A DNA stretch of 9,689 nt from an uncultured Lachnospiraceae bacterium (GTDB taxonomy: Bacteria; Bacillota; Clostridia; Lachnospirales; Lachnospiraceae), in assembly GCA_902496125.1 (NCBI GenBank), contig CABUZU010000075.1:1-9689 (forward strand). Reading direction: 5' to 3'. The translations under genes and the position numbers were made by a program. The notes under the pieces are model-generated. The model did not search any database. It saw only the letters and a list, made by a program, of their open reading frames with translations, and was not told the DNA's origin. Shown piece after piece: positions 1 to 7,404 of this stretch (its first letter is position 1; each line of letters begins with the position of its first letter).

Positions 1-9
1 AGACTTTAT

Positions 10-15
10 TATAAT
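10..15 (+). promoter_or_regulatory. Possible -10 box for the AAA-ATPase-like gene
   Basis: A perfect TATAAT lies 22 bases before the start codon at 38, with the Shine-Dalgarno AAGGAG at 26-31 between them. The matching -35 would be outside the window, so this is only a candidate. AT-rich sequence produces TATAAT by chance fairly often. Confidence 0.35.
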
Positions 16-37
16 TAAACTAACCAAGGAGCTGCTT

Positions 38-1699
38 ATGACTCACAATATTTCCATCGGTATATCCGATTTCTCAGAAATCATTGAAAACAATTATTAC
101 TATATAGACAAAACAGGATTAATTTGCGAATTATTAGGAAGTAATCCAGTAAAAGTCACATTAATTACTCGTCCGAGACGTTTTGGCAAAACACTTGCAA
201 TGAACATGCTCTACAATTTTTTTAACGTCCAAAAAGATAGTAAGAAATTATTTAAAGGACTAGAAATTTCTAAAAATTTAGAACTTTGTAGTAATTGGAT
301 GAATCAATATCCTACCATTTTTCTTTCATTGAAAGACGTTTTTGGACTAACATTTGAATCTGCCTACGGCCAACTTCAAGCGGAATTTGCGGAATTATTT
401 AAAATGCACAACTATCTATTAGAATGTAAGGAGATTGATTCAGAAGATAAAAGAATCTTTTCTCAAATAAAATCGGGACAAGCAGATAACGTACAAATAA
501 GCAGAGCATTAGTAACACTTATGAAAATGATGTATATTTATCATCATAAGCCTGTTATTTTACTACTAGATGAATACGATGTGCCAATTGCAAAAGCAAG
601 TGAAAATAATTATTATAAAGAAATGCTTGAAGTCATTAAAATTGTAATGAGTACCGCATTAAAGGACAATACCTATTTAAAATTTGCAGTTATTACGGGT
701 TGTCTAAAAATTGCGAAAGAGAGCATATTTACTGGAACAAATAATTTTGTTTCAGATACGATTAATGATTCAAGGCTAAACGAATATTTTGGTTTTAAGC
801 AAAATGAAGTAGAGCAATTATTCGAAGATTTTGATAAGAAGGAATATTTAGACGAAGTCAAGGCTTGGTATAATGGTTATCACTTTGGTGATATTGATAT
901 TTATTGTCCTTGGGATGTTATGAATTATTTGAGGGATATTTGTTCAAACCCAAAGTCCAAACCTAAATGCTATTGGAATAATACAAGTGATAATGCGATT
1001 ATACGTTCATTTATCGATTATGCTGGAAGTAGTATTACAAAAAAATTAGAAACATTGCTATTAGGGAAATGTATTTATCAAGTAGTAGATGAAAATCTTA
1101 CTTATGATTATATTCACTCTTCAGAAGATAATCTTTGGAGTATTTTATATTTAACTGGATATTTAACTAAAGCACGAAGTGAAGAGAACTCAGAAGAAGT
1201 TTCGGCACTTGTGATTCCTAATGCAGAAATCAAAGAAATTTTTAGAACGACTATTAAGAGATGGTTTATAGATAGTAGTAAAACTTGGAATCGAACAATC
1301 TTATTTGATGCAGTGTGGAATGGAGATTGTGAGGCAATTACAAGAGAAATGACACAGTTGTTGCGCAAAACTATTAGCTATCATGACTATCAAGAAGATT
1401 TCTATCATGCTTTTTTAGCTGGAATTTTTGCAGGAGCTGGATATATAGTAGAATCTAACAAAGAGCATGGAGAAGGTCGAAGTGATGTAGTCGTAATTGA
1501 TTCTTATAGTGGGCGTGTAGCAGTTTTTGAGGCGAAGTATTCAAAAACATTAGAAAAGTTAGAAAATGACTGTAATAGAGCGTTAAAGCAAATGGATGAA
1601 AAAATGTATGCAGAAGATTTTAAAGATGATTATGATGAAGTCTTATGTTATGGAATTTCATTTTTTAAGAAAAGATGTATAGTAAAAAACAAGATATAG
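38..1699 (+). CDS. AAA-ATPase-like protein with C-terminal PD-(D/E)XK nuclease-type domain
   Basis: This 553-residue protein has the two-part build of the AAA-ATPase_like/PDDEXK_9 family, which is common and often multicopy in Clostridia and Bacteroidetes. The N-terminal part begins with the typical YIDKT segment (residues 22-26) and carries the family's variant P-loop RPRRFGKT (residues 45-52, K51). A Walker B-like LLLDEYD (175-181) follows. The C-terminal part contains GRSD (480-483, D483) and EAK (498-500), which fit the acidic residues and lysine of a PD-(D/E)XK nuclease fold. Both halves look intact and no frameshift is visible. AAGGAG (26-31) sits seven bases before the ATG and fixes the start. 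The gene stands alone: the next gene has its own promoter. The biological role of the family is unsettled; defence or mobile-element association has been suggested, but nothing adjacent shows it. Family assignment is firm; nuclease activity is inferred. Confidence 0.9.
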   Translation: MTHNISIGISDFSEIIENNYYYIDKTGLICELLGSNPVKVTLITRPRRFGKTLAMNMLYNFFNVQKDSKKLFKGLEISKNLELCSNWMNQYPTIFLSLKDVFGLTFESAYGQLQAEFAELFKMHNYLLECKEIDSEDKRIFSQIKSGQADNVQISRALVTLMKMMYIYHHKPVILLLDEYDVPIAKASENNYYKEMLEVIKIVMSTALKDNTYLKFAVITGCLKIAKESIFTGTNNFVSDTINDSRLNEYFGFKQNEVEQLFEDFDKKEYLDEVKAWYNGYHFGDIDIYCPWDVMNYLRDICSNPKSKPKCYWNNTSDNAIIRSFIDYAGSSITKKLETLLLGKCIYQVVDENLTYDYIHSSEDNLWSILYLTGYLTKARSEENSEEVSALVIPNAEIKEIFRTTIKRWFIDSSKTWNRTILFDAVWNGDCEAITREMTQLLRKTISYHDYQEDFYHAFLAGIFAGAGYIVESNKEHGEGRSDVVVIDSYSGRVAVFEAKYSKTLEKLENDCNRALKQMDEKMYAEDFKDDYDEVLCYGISFFKKRCIVKNKI

Positions 1700-1731
1700 C
1701 AGTCACGTTTTGCAAAGACTTCGCTACATTC

Positions 1732-1760
1732 TTGACAAAAAATGATATAAGGAATATTAT
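1732..1760 (+). promoter_or_regulatory. Sigma-A promoter for the YARHG-domain gene
   Basis: TTGACA at 1732-1737 is followed by a 17-bp spacer and TATTAT at 1755-1760 (6/6 and 5/6 matches to consensus). Transcription would start near 1767, about 30 bases before the GTG start at 1798. A dedicated promoter makes the downstream gene independent of the AAA-ATPase-like gene. Confidence 0.75.
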
Positions 1761-1797
1761 AAAGAATATAGCACATTTTTGCAAAGGAGGAGTTTTT

Positions 1798-2508
1798 GTG
1801 AAACTAAAGGTAAAAGACAAAGAAGGTAGTACAGCTACCGGTGTTGTAATAGGGGTCATGGCGGCATTATTAGTAGTACTATTAGTCATTGTAATCGTAA
1901 TGTTTATGAAATCGAATGCCCCTTCCGTTACAACGGAGACGGTTAATAAACCAACAGCTGCTGCAACACAAGCAGCAATTGAAACACCAAAGCAAACAGA
2001 AGAACAGGTAGAATTAAAGCAAGTGCCAACAGAAACTACTGTTGCTGCATCGACACAACCTTCTGCTGCGGCTGCACAGGCACCTGGAAGCACTAATAAC
2101 AATGCAACAACAATTAATAATTATTATCTAAATGGTGCTTATGGTCCTTATAGCTATGGAAATTATTTAGAAGATTATGATTATTATTCACAAGAAGCAG
2201 ATGCATATTTCTTATTGCCATACAGTGATTCTTCTTATATCACATCTGATGATCTTAATTGGCTTATTAGTAAAGGATATGACTCAAATGGTCGCTCTTA
2301 TGTACAGCAAGCAATTAATGAATTGTATGCTCGACATAATGCAGCTTTTAAAAAGACAGCTGTTCAAAATTATTTTAGAGTATACTATGAACGTATGGGA
2401 TGGAATAGTTCACCTAACAATTTTGGCTATTATGATAAAGATATTGTTCCAGAAATGTTTAATACATATGAAAAGGCAAACTATAAATTATTATTAGATT
2501 ATAGATAA
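1798..2508 (+). CDS. Single-pass membrane protein with extracellular YARHG domain
   Basis: The likely start is GTG at 1798, because AAAGGAGG (1783-1790) sits seven bases before it. The in-frame ATG at 1675 lies upstream of the promoter, so it cannot be used on that transcript. The product is then 236 residues: a short Lys-containing cytoplasmic tail, one transmembrane helix (about 16-37), a Thr/Ala/Gln/Glu-rich linker (about 40-105), an Asn/Tyr-rich stretch, and a C-terminal domain with YARHN (177-181). That motif and the following Tyr/Phe-rich helix are typical of the YARHG domain, a small extracellular module of unknown function found in many Firmicutes surface proteins. Positive charges before the helix predict the C-terminus outside. 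It is probably an envelope protein; no enzymatic motif is visible. The family call rests on the motif and its spacing. Confidence 0.8.
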   Translation: MKLKVKDKEGSTATGVVIGVMAALLVVLLVIVIVMFMKSNAPSVTTETVNKPTAAATQAAIETPKQTEEQVELKQVPTETTVAASTQPSAAAAQAPGSTNNNATTINNYYLNGAYGPYSYGNYLEDYDYYSQEADAYFLLPYSDSSYITSDDLNWLISKGYDSNGRSYVQQAINELYARHNAAFKKTAVQNYFRVYYERMGWNSSPNNFGYYDKDIVPEMFNTYEKANYKLLLDYR

Positions 2509-2529
2509 AAATAAGAAATCCAAAGTATC

Positions 2530-2566
2530 AAAGGAGTGGTTCTAGCAATGGAACTACTCCTTTTTT
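2530..2566 (+). terminator. Rho-independent terminator after the YARHG-domain gene
   Basis: AAAGGAGTGGTTC (2530-2542) pairs with the arm starting GAACTACTCC (2551), with one G-T wobble, across an 8-base loop. A T6 tract at 2561-2566 forms the tail. It begins 21 bases past the stop codon. Confidence 0.85.
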
Positions 2567-2655
2567 ATAAAGATTTTAAATAGAAGGCAGTTCCATTGTA
2601 ATTTTATAAATTATGCAGTAACAAGTTAGGTTTATAAATATCGTATAAACATTTG

Positions 2656-2684
2656 TTGACAATTATAAGATTCTACAATATACT
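2656..2684 (+). promoter_or_regulatory. Strong sigma-A promoter for the M14 peptidase gene
   Basis: TTGACA (2656-2661), a 17-bp spacer and TATACT (2679-2684) give a nearly perfect sigma-A promoter. Transcription would start near 2691, leaving a leader of about 30 bases with AAAGGAG at 2705-2711. The terminator just upstream isolates this gene from its neighbour. The rest of the 2509-2721 gap is AT-rich with no further gene. Confidence 0.8.
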
Positions 2685-2721
2685 TATAGTCAAATGAATC
2701 ACACAAAGGAGTTTATGCGTA

Positions 2722-4659
2722 ATGAAAAATAGAATTTGTATCGTTTTTTACATAATTATGTTCATCATACCTATTTTTTCAACAACAGTTTTCGCACAAG
2801 AAACAACAGAAGAATCTGCATCAGTTGAAGAAACAAGTGAACAAGAAACAGAGCCGGAAAGAATAGATATTAATTCTTTTAAGATGCCAATAATTGAAAA
2901 TCAAATATATCAAGGTAAGCCATGTAAGCCCACTGTAAAAATAGATGGTCTGAAAGAGAATGAGAATTATAAAATAAAGTACGAAAATAATACAAAGCCA
3001 GGAACAGCATATATTTCTGTAGAGGGAATTGGCGATTATTGTGGAAGTGTACAATTATCGTTTGAGATTGTTTTAGATAGTGTTAAAAATTTAAAATACG
3101 ATGCGGTATCGGAAGGAATCAAGCTTCATTGGAAGAAGGTTGTTGGAGCTGACGGTTATTGTATTTATCGAAAAGATAAGAAGAGTGCTTCGTGGAAAAA
3201 GGTTGCTCAAAACCAGAATGACAGTTGCTCTTGGACAGATAAAAAGGTAAGCTATGGAAAAGAATATTTTTATACAGTAAGTGCATTTGTAAAAGTAGAC
3301 CATTCAATATTAGAGAGTGCGTATAATGAGAATGCAATAAAAGTAAAGGTAGTATTACCGTCTCCTAAATTAAAGGAAACGGTATCTAAATCATCTTCTG
3401 TGAGCATTAAATGGGAGAAGGTTAAGGATGTAACAAAATATTATATTTATAGGAAGACAAAATCAACCAAGTGGAAGAAGATAGCTTCTGTTAAAAATAC
3501 TTCTTATGAGGATAAGACGGTAAAATATGAGCAAAAATATTTGTATACGGTAAAAGCTGTATATAAGAACATCGAAAGTAAATATGACAAAAACGGTTTA
3601 CAAGGTGCTACTTTAGCAGATTCTGTAACGATGAAAAGTATTTTTATTGGGTCATCGGGGAAGTCTGTTGTAGGATGGAATAAGATAAATCATGTAGATG
3701 GATATCTAATTTATCGTAAAACATCTAATGGCAAATGGCAAAAAGTAGGTGATACGTCTGCTAATAAGTTTAGTTGGAGTGAAACGGGAAAAAATAAGCA
3801 ATATTCGTATGTTGTAGCAGGATATCGATTATTAAATGGTAAAAAAGTAGCAGGAAAAATAGGCACGGGTATTACTCCTACTTTAGAATATGGTAAAGAG
3901 TATGTAAAAAATGTTACAAAAACGTATTTAGGAACAAGTGGTGCAAATAGAAAGATGTATTCTTATACAATAGGAAGCGGTAAAAATCCTTTAGTAATTA
4001 CAATGGCAATTCATGGTTGGGAAGATGTATGGGCTAGGGACGGTTTGATGTTAGTAAAGACAGGAAACAAATTAATTGTAAAAGCTTCTAAAGATTTAGC
4101 CATGTTAAAAAAATATAATTATTCGATTATTATTGTTCCTATGGCAAATCCGGATGGAATTTATGATGGTTATACTTGTAACGGACCAGGAAGGTGTACG
4201 ACTTATCGATATAATCGTAAAGGAAAATTAATAAGAGGTGGAATTGATTTAAACCGTTCTTTTCCGGCGGGGTTTAAAGAAAAATATAATTCGAGAAATT
4301 ATACGGGAAATCAATCATTGATGGCAAAAGAAGCGGTTGTTCTAAAAAAGTTTGTTGATTCGAATAAAGGAAAAGGTAAAAATGTATATATAGATGCACA
4401 TGGATGGCTTAATCAAATGATTACGGTAAATGGAAATCGAGGTAAACTTTATTTGGCATTTCGTAAATATTTCATGAGAACAAGACCAGCATCTTTTGGA
4501 AGAGGCATGGGATATATTGCAGGATATGCACAAAGAGTGGGATATCAAGCGGCTTTATTTGAATTTCCATATGTAAACTCTGTAAAAAATTTTGAGCGAG
4601 GCAATTATTCAGGGAAATTTATAAATTCAATTTATCGTATTATGGAAACGATTCATTAG
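2722..4659 (+). CDS. Secreted M14-family zinc carboxypeptidase with Ig-like and three Fn3-like domains
   Basis: A 645-residue exported metallopeptidase. Residues 1-25 form a signal peptide (KNR, hydrophobic core, cleavage after VFA). An acidic Glu/Thr linker follows, then a bacterial Ig-like module (about 50-118). Three fibronectin-III-like repeats follow (about 117-205, 214-290, 304-385), each with an IYRK motif in one strand. The catalytic domain (about 395-645) holds the M14 set: HGWE (H431, E434 as zinc ligands), NPDG (476-479), DLNRSFP (509-515, with N511/R512 for the substrate carboxylate), H560 in DAHGW as third zinc ligand, and catalytic E614 in FEFP. It therefore looks active. M14 enzymes remove C-terminal residues from peptides, or cleave peptidoglycan stem peptides; which applies here cannot be decided. 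No LPXTG or membrane anchor is seen, so it is released or held non-covalently by the repeats. Start supported by AAAGGAG at 2705-2711. Confidence 0.92.
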   Translation: MKNRICIVFYIIMFIIPIFSTTVFAQETTEESASVEETSEQETEPERIDINSFKMPIIENQIYQGKPCKPTVKIDGLKENENYKIKYENNTKPGTAYISVEGIGDYCGSVQLSFEIVLDSVKNLKYDAVSEGIKLHWKKVVGADGYCIYRKDKKSASWKKVAQNQNDSCSWTDKKVSYGKEYFYTVSAFVKVDHSILESAYNENAIKVKVVLPSPKLKETVSKSSSVSIKWEKVKDVTKYYIYRKTKSTKWKKIASVKNTSYEDKTVKYEQKYLYTVKAVYKNIESKYDKNGLQGATLADSVTMKSIFIGSSGKSVVGWNKINHVDGYLIYRKTSNGKWQKVGDTSANKFSWSETGKNKQYSYVVAGYRLLNGKKVAGKIGTGITPTLEYGKEYVKNVTKTYLGTSGANRKMYSYTIGSGKNPLVITMAIHGWEDVWARDGLMLVKTGNKLIVKASKDLAMLKKYNYSIIIVPMANPDGIYDGYTCNGPGRCTTYRYNRKGKLIRGGIDLNRSFPAGFKEKYNSRNYTGNQSLMAKEAVVLKKFVDSNKGKGKNVYIDAHGWLNQMITVNGNRGKLYLAFRKYFMRTRPASFGRGMGYIAGYAQRVGYQAALFEFPYVNSVKNFERGNYSGKFINSIYRIMETIH

Positions 4660-4687
4660 AGAAACCATATAGGTGTTCTTATTTTTT
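4660..4687 (+). terminator. Probable weak terminator after the M14 peptidase gene
   Basis: AGAAACC (4660-4666) can pair with GGT-TTCT (4672-4679) around a 5-base loop if G4675 is bulged. A T6 run ends at 4687. The stem is short and AT-rich, so termination is probably partial. The remaining gap to the HD gene (4688-4794) is very AT-rich, and I found no convincing promoter in it. Read-through into the HD gene is possible. Confidence 0.45.
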
Positions 4688-4794
4688 ACAAAAATTTTAA
4701 ATGAATTTTACGCTATTTAGATAGTGAGAAAAATAAAAAAATGATAGTCTAAAAAAGTTAAAAAATAAGAATTATGAGATATGGAGAAATAAAG

Positions 4795-5451
4795 ATGGAT
4801 TATAAACAAATTTTACATAATAAAGAAGTAAAAGAATTATTAAAAAAGGGAAATGAAAATTTAGGAGTACTAGGATTTACAGATCATTCAGAAAAACACT
4901 GTGCGATTGTTGCAAAAAGAGCTGGAAATATTTTAAGAAAGTTTGAACATTCAAAGCATGAAATAGAGCTTGCAGAAATAGCAGGCGCAATACATGATAT
5001 TGGAAACGCGATTAATAGAAAGAATCATGGTGAATACGGGGCACTACTTGCTTATTCCATTTTAGAAAAAGAGGGAATGCCGTTAGAAGATAGAATACTG
5101 ATTGCATCCGCAATTGGTAATCATGATGAATCAACAGGTGGAGCAGTTGATGAAATATCGGCTGCACTGATTTTAGCTGATAAAACGGATGTTAGAAGAA
5201 ATCGTGTTAGAAATAAGGATAAAGCTAATTTTGACAAACATGACCGTGTAAATTATGCAGTAACAAATGCAAGAGTAAAGATTAGTCCCGAAAAGCATCT
5301 AATTACTTTGAATTTGCAAATTGATGAGGAGATTTGTACGATGTATGAATATTTTGAAATCTTTCTTGGTAGAATGATGATGTGTCGAAGGGCAGCAGAA
5401 GTGCTAGGAGCAAAGTTTAAGCTTACAGCAAATGGAAGTAAAATATTGTAG
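4795..5451 (+). CDS. HD-domain metal-dependent phosphohydrolase
   Basis: A soluble protein of 218 residues when started at ATG 4795, which has GGAGA (4783-4787) seven bases upstream. The in-frame ATG at 4774 would add seven residues but has no ribosome binding site. Its HD-superfamily metal-binding pattern reads H31/H35 (HSEKH), H67-D68 in AIHDIG, H78 (NHGEYGA), H110-D111 (NHDE) and D129 in LADKTD. These are the ligands expected for a mono- or dinuclear phosphohydrolase. The C-terminal third (about 145-218) lacks a recognisable motif. HD proteins of this size include nucleotidases and cyclic-nucleotide or (p)ppGpp hydrolases, but the substrate cannot be read from this sequence. It lacks the synthetase domain of RelA/SpoT. 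It lies downstream of the M14 gene and converges on cstA; neither gives a functional link. Confidence 0.85.
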   Translation: MDYKQILHNKEVKELLKKGNENLGVLGFTDHSEKHCAIVAKRAGNILRKFEHSKHEIELAEIAGAIHDIGNAINRKNHGEYGALLAYSILEKEGMPLEDRILIASAIGNHDESTGGAVDEISAALILADKTDVRRNRVRNKDKANFDKHDRVNYAVTNARVKISPEKHLITLNLQIDEEICTMYEYFEIFLGRMMMCRRAAEVLGAKFKLTANGSKIL

Positions 5452-5460
5452 AAAATATAG

Positions 5461-5506
5461 AAGAGGCAGTTCTAGTTGATATATCAATTTAGAGCTGCCT
5501 CTTTTT
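5461..5506 (+). terminator. Long hairpin terminator between the HD gene and cstA
   Basis: AAGAGGCAGTTCTA (5461-5474) pairs with TAGAGCTGCCTCTT (5490-5503), with one G-T wobble. The loop contains a perfect 12-base palindrome (5476-5487), so the hairpin can extend further. T5 at 5502-5506 gives a good tail for the HD gene. On the minus strand the tail (CTATATTTTC) is weaker, but the same stem could also stop cstA transcription, as there is no other terminator between the convergent genes. Confidence 0.88.
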
Positions 5507-5512
5507 GTTAAA

Positions 5513-7186
5513 TTAAGCAGTTTGCTTTTCGTCTTTTTCAAATAACTTTCTTAATCCTTCGATTGCTACCATCACACCAAGAATTAATAATAAAACTGCA
5601 AAGACTAATTGTAATACATTACCAGTAACGACTTCAGTCTGTAAGCCAATTACTAAGTCTTTAATCTTCATAATAATTGCGGTAAAAGTAACTGCCATCA
5701 TAATAAACATTGGGCCCCATAGCATGATTCCTTGACGTTTGGTTTTCTTTAAGAATACTGCACAGGCAACAAGTGCTAATGCACTAAGTAACTGGTTTGC
5801 AGAACCAAATAGTGGCCAGATGCTTGCATAACCAACTTTTGCAAGTAAGAATGCAAGAACTAAGGTTAAGATAGTGGCGAAATATTTATTGGTAACAAAT
5901 TTTACAAATGCAGTAGGCTCTTCATCATCTTCAATAAAAAATTCCTGGAAGGAAAGTCTGCCAACACGAGCTACAGAATCAAGGCTAGTAAGGGCGAATG
6001 CTGAAATTGCAAGTGTAATTAATGTATAAGAAATTCCTTCACCAATTCCAAGTTTTGCTAAAAATGCTGAGATTGCAGATGCGAAAATCTGAGCTGGTGT
6101 TCCATCAGGAATATTTCCATTAGTTGCTGCAAATCCGACACATACTAATGCGATAACTGCTAAGAAACTTTCAAGTAACATCGCACCGAATGAAACAGGA
6201 AGCATATTTTTCTCATTTTTAATTTGTTTTGAAGCAGTACCAGAAGAAACTAAAGAGTGAAATCCGGAAACAGCACCGCAGGCAATGGTAACAAATAAGG
6301 TTGGGAATAAATAGGAAGTAGTATTTCCACTTACTACCTTAAATCCAGTAAATGCTGCAAGGTTCATTGCTGGCTGATAAACGATAATACCGATAAATGC
6401 ACAAAACATCATAGCAAGTAATAGATAACTATTTAAGTAATCTCTTGGCTGAAGTAATGCCCACACTGGGGTAACACAAGCAACAACAATGTAAATGAAT
6501 ACAAATACTAACCAAAATTCACGACTAAAGAAAATTGGAAATTGTAATCCAAGTGCAATCGCTAAAACAAGTAATGCAATTGCAACAATGGTATTTACAG
6601 CAGTTGGAAATTTTGTGAATTTTAAGAAAAATCCTAAGGCTACTGCAAATAAAATAAATAGGATGGAAGTAGTGGCAACTGCACCATCTGCAACGACTTT
6701 AGAGCCGTCAGCACCAAATCCATTAAATGTAGTAGCTACAATATCAGCAAATGCTGCAACGACTAAAATGGAAAATAACCAAGTAAAAATTAAGAATAAT
6801 CGTTTACCAATTTTACCTATGTATCGTTCGATGATATAACCAATGGATTTACCTTTATTTTTTACGGATGCATACATGGATGAGAAATCCTGTACAGCAC
6901 CAAAGAAAATTCCACCAAGTAAAATCCATAAAAGTACTGGAACCCAACCAAAAATCGCTGCTTGAATAGGACCATTGATAGGACCGGCACCAGCGATAGA
7001 TGCAAATTGGTGACCGAATACAACTTGTGTATCCGCAGGTACATAGTCAACACCATCCTGTTCTGTATAGGCTGGTGTTTTGGCGTTAGGGTCAATACCC
7101 CATTTGTTTGCTAGATAGCGACCATAGATTAGGTACGCTCCTACTAATGCAATTGCTGCAATGATAATGATAACTAAACCGTTCAT
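5513..7186 (-). CDS. cstA: CstA-family carbon-starvation transporter
   Basis: An integral membrane protein of 557 residues with roughly fourteen hydrophobic segments (counted by eye). The N-terminal CstA signature is clear: YVPADTQVVFGHQFASIAGA (48-67), continuing into GPINGP (68-73). In the C-terminal half, TSLDSVARVGRLSFQEF (from about 400, D403) matches the conserved CstA_5TM region. Family members such as E. coli CstA and BtsT take up peptides or pyruvate when carbon is scarce. Substrate here is not determinable. It is shorter than the roughly 700-residue E. coli proteins, as is usual in Firmicutes. The start at 7186 is preferred because GGAGG (7198-7194 on the minus strand) lies seven bases upstream. 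An ATG at 7204 would place that ribosome binding site inside the gene. It is monocistronic, with its own promoter and a long structured leader that suggests regulation. Confidence 0.93.
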   Translation of the reverse strand: MNGLVIIIIAAIALVGAYLIYGRYLANKWGIDPNAKTPAYTEQDGVDYVPADTQVVFGHQFASIAGAGPINGPIQAAIFGWVPVLLWILLGGIFFGAVQDFSSMYASVKNKGKSIGYIIERYIGKIGKRLFLIFTWLFSILVVAAFADIVATTFNGFGADGSKVVADGAVATTSILFILFAVALGFFLKFTKFPTAVNTIVAIALLVLAIALGLQFPIFFSREFWLVFVFIYIVVACVTPVWALLQPRDYLNSYLLLAMMFCAFIGIIVYQPAMNLAAFTGFKVVSGNTTSYLFPTLFVTIACGAVSGFHSLVSSGTASKQIKNEKNMLPVSFGAMLLESFLAVIALVCVGFAATNGNIPDGTPAQIFASAISAFLAKLGIGEGISYTLITLAISAFALTSLDSVARVGRLSFQEFFIEDDEEPTAFVKFVTNKYFATILTLVLAFLLAKVGYASIWPLFGSANQLLSALALVACAVFLKKTKRQGIMLWGPMFIMMAVTFTAIIMKIKDLVIGLQTEVVTGNVLQLVFAVLLLILGVMVAIEGLRKLFEKDEKQTA

Positions 7187-7203
7187 AACATAACCTCCAT
7201 TCA

Positions 7204-7263
7204 TCCAGAACTGTATATTTTATATTTTTTTCTCCCTCACATATAATCATAAATCGTTCTGGA
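7204..7263. repeat. 8-bp inverted repeat in the cstA leader
   Basis: TCCAGAAC (7204-7211) and GTTCTGGA (7256-7263) are perfect inverted copies 44 bases apart. On the cstA transcript the downstream arm ends six bases before the GGAGG Shine-Dalgarno. The two arms could form the base of a leader hairpin, or act as two half-sites for a DNA-binding protein. The intervening sequence has a purine-rich, A-rich run (GGGAGAAAAAAA on the minus strand). Confidence 0.5.
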
Positions 7264-7277
7264 ATGTTATCATTTGA

Positions 7278-7315
7278 ATAATTTTATAAAAAGAATAAAA
7301 TTTTTATAAAATTAT
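7278..7315. repeat. Perfect 15-bp all-A/T inverted repeat with CodY-box-like core
   Basis: ATAATTTTATAAAAA (7278-7292) and TTTTTATAAAATTAT (7301-7315) are exact reverse complements around an 8-base spacer. Each arm contains the palindrome TTTTATAAAA (7282-7291 and 7302-7311), with centres 20 bp apart, about two helical turns. The 15-mer at 7299-7313, AATTTTTATAAAATT, matches the published CodY consensus AATTTTCWGAAAATT at 13 of 15 positions. Relative to the predicted cstA promoter it lies just downstream of the start point, a position suited to repression. Operator function is inferred. Confidence 0.55.
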
Positions 7316-7325
7316 CGTAAACAAC

Positions 7326-7354
7326 ACTTTAGCACTTTGGTGTAAGGATGTCAA
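7326..7354 (-). promoter_or_regulatory. Predicted sigma-A promoter for cstA
   Basis: On the minus strand, TTGACA (7354-7349) is followed by 17 bases and TAAAGT (7331-7326), preceded by TGC, giving an extended -10. Transcription would begin near 7319, producing a leader of about 130 bases before the cstA start codon. It lies immediately past the terminator of the upstream minus-strand gene, as expected for a separate unit. Confidence 0.6.
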
Positions 7355-7360
7355 GTAAAA

Positions 7361-7404
7361 AAGAAAAAGCCACACGTTGCATCATGCTCGTGTGGCTTTT
7401 TCTT
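7361..7404 (-). terminator. Strong terminator overlapping the stop of the small minus-strand gene
   Basis: AAGAAAAAGCCACACG (7361-7376) and CGTGTGGCTTTTTCTT (7389-7404) form a perfect 16-bp stem. The 12-base loop itself contains the complementary pair GCAT/ATGC. On the minus strand the tail continues as CTTTTTCTTTTTTAC. The upper end of the stem includes two bases of the TAA stop codon (7403-7405). A strong terminator fused to this stop supports the small gene being expressed. Confidence 0.9.

Noticed and set aside
38..1699. Transposon or insertion sequence around the AAA-ATPase-like gene
   Set aside because: No transposase, terminal inverted repeats or target duplications are visible in the window.
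1665..2102. 145-codon minus-strand open frame opposite the YARHG-domain gene
   Set aside because: It mirrors the low-complexity linker and transmembrane region of the plus-strand gene, and no ribosome binding site or promoter fits it. Its hydrophobic appearance is an artefact of the Ala/Thr/Val codons opposite.
2177..2497. 106-codon plus-strand frame overlapping the YARHG domain
   Set aside because: It is a shifted reading of a region whose coding frame is fixed by the YARHG motif, and has no ribosome binding site.
2715..2732. ATG at 2715 between the Shine-Dalgarno and the M14 peptidase start
   Set aside because: It opens only a 5-codon frame (stop at 2730-2732) and lies very close to the Shine-Dalgarno. 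The signal peptide requires the ATG at 2722.
6495..6839. 114-codon plus-strand frame inside cstA
   Set aside because: It lies opposite conserved transmembrane segments of CstA and gives an Asn/Lys/Ala-rich peptide typical of an antisense shadow.
7255..7275. Possible CcpA (cre) site upstream of cstA
   Set aside because: ATGATAACATTCCA on the minus strand resembles only the first half of the cre consensus and lacks the central CG and the second half.
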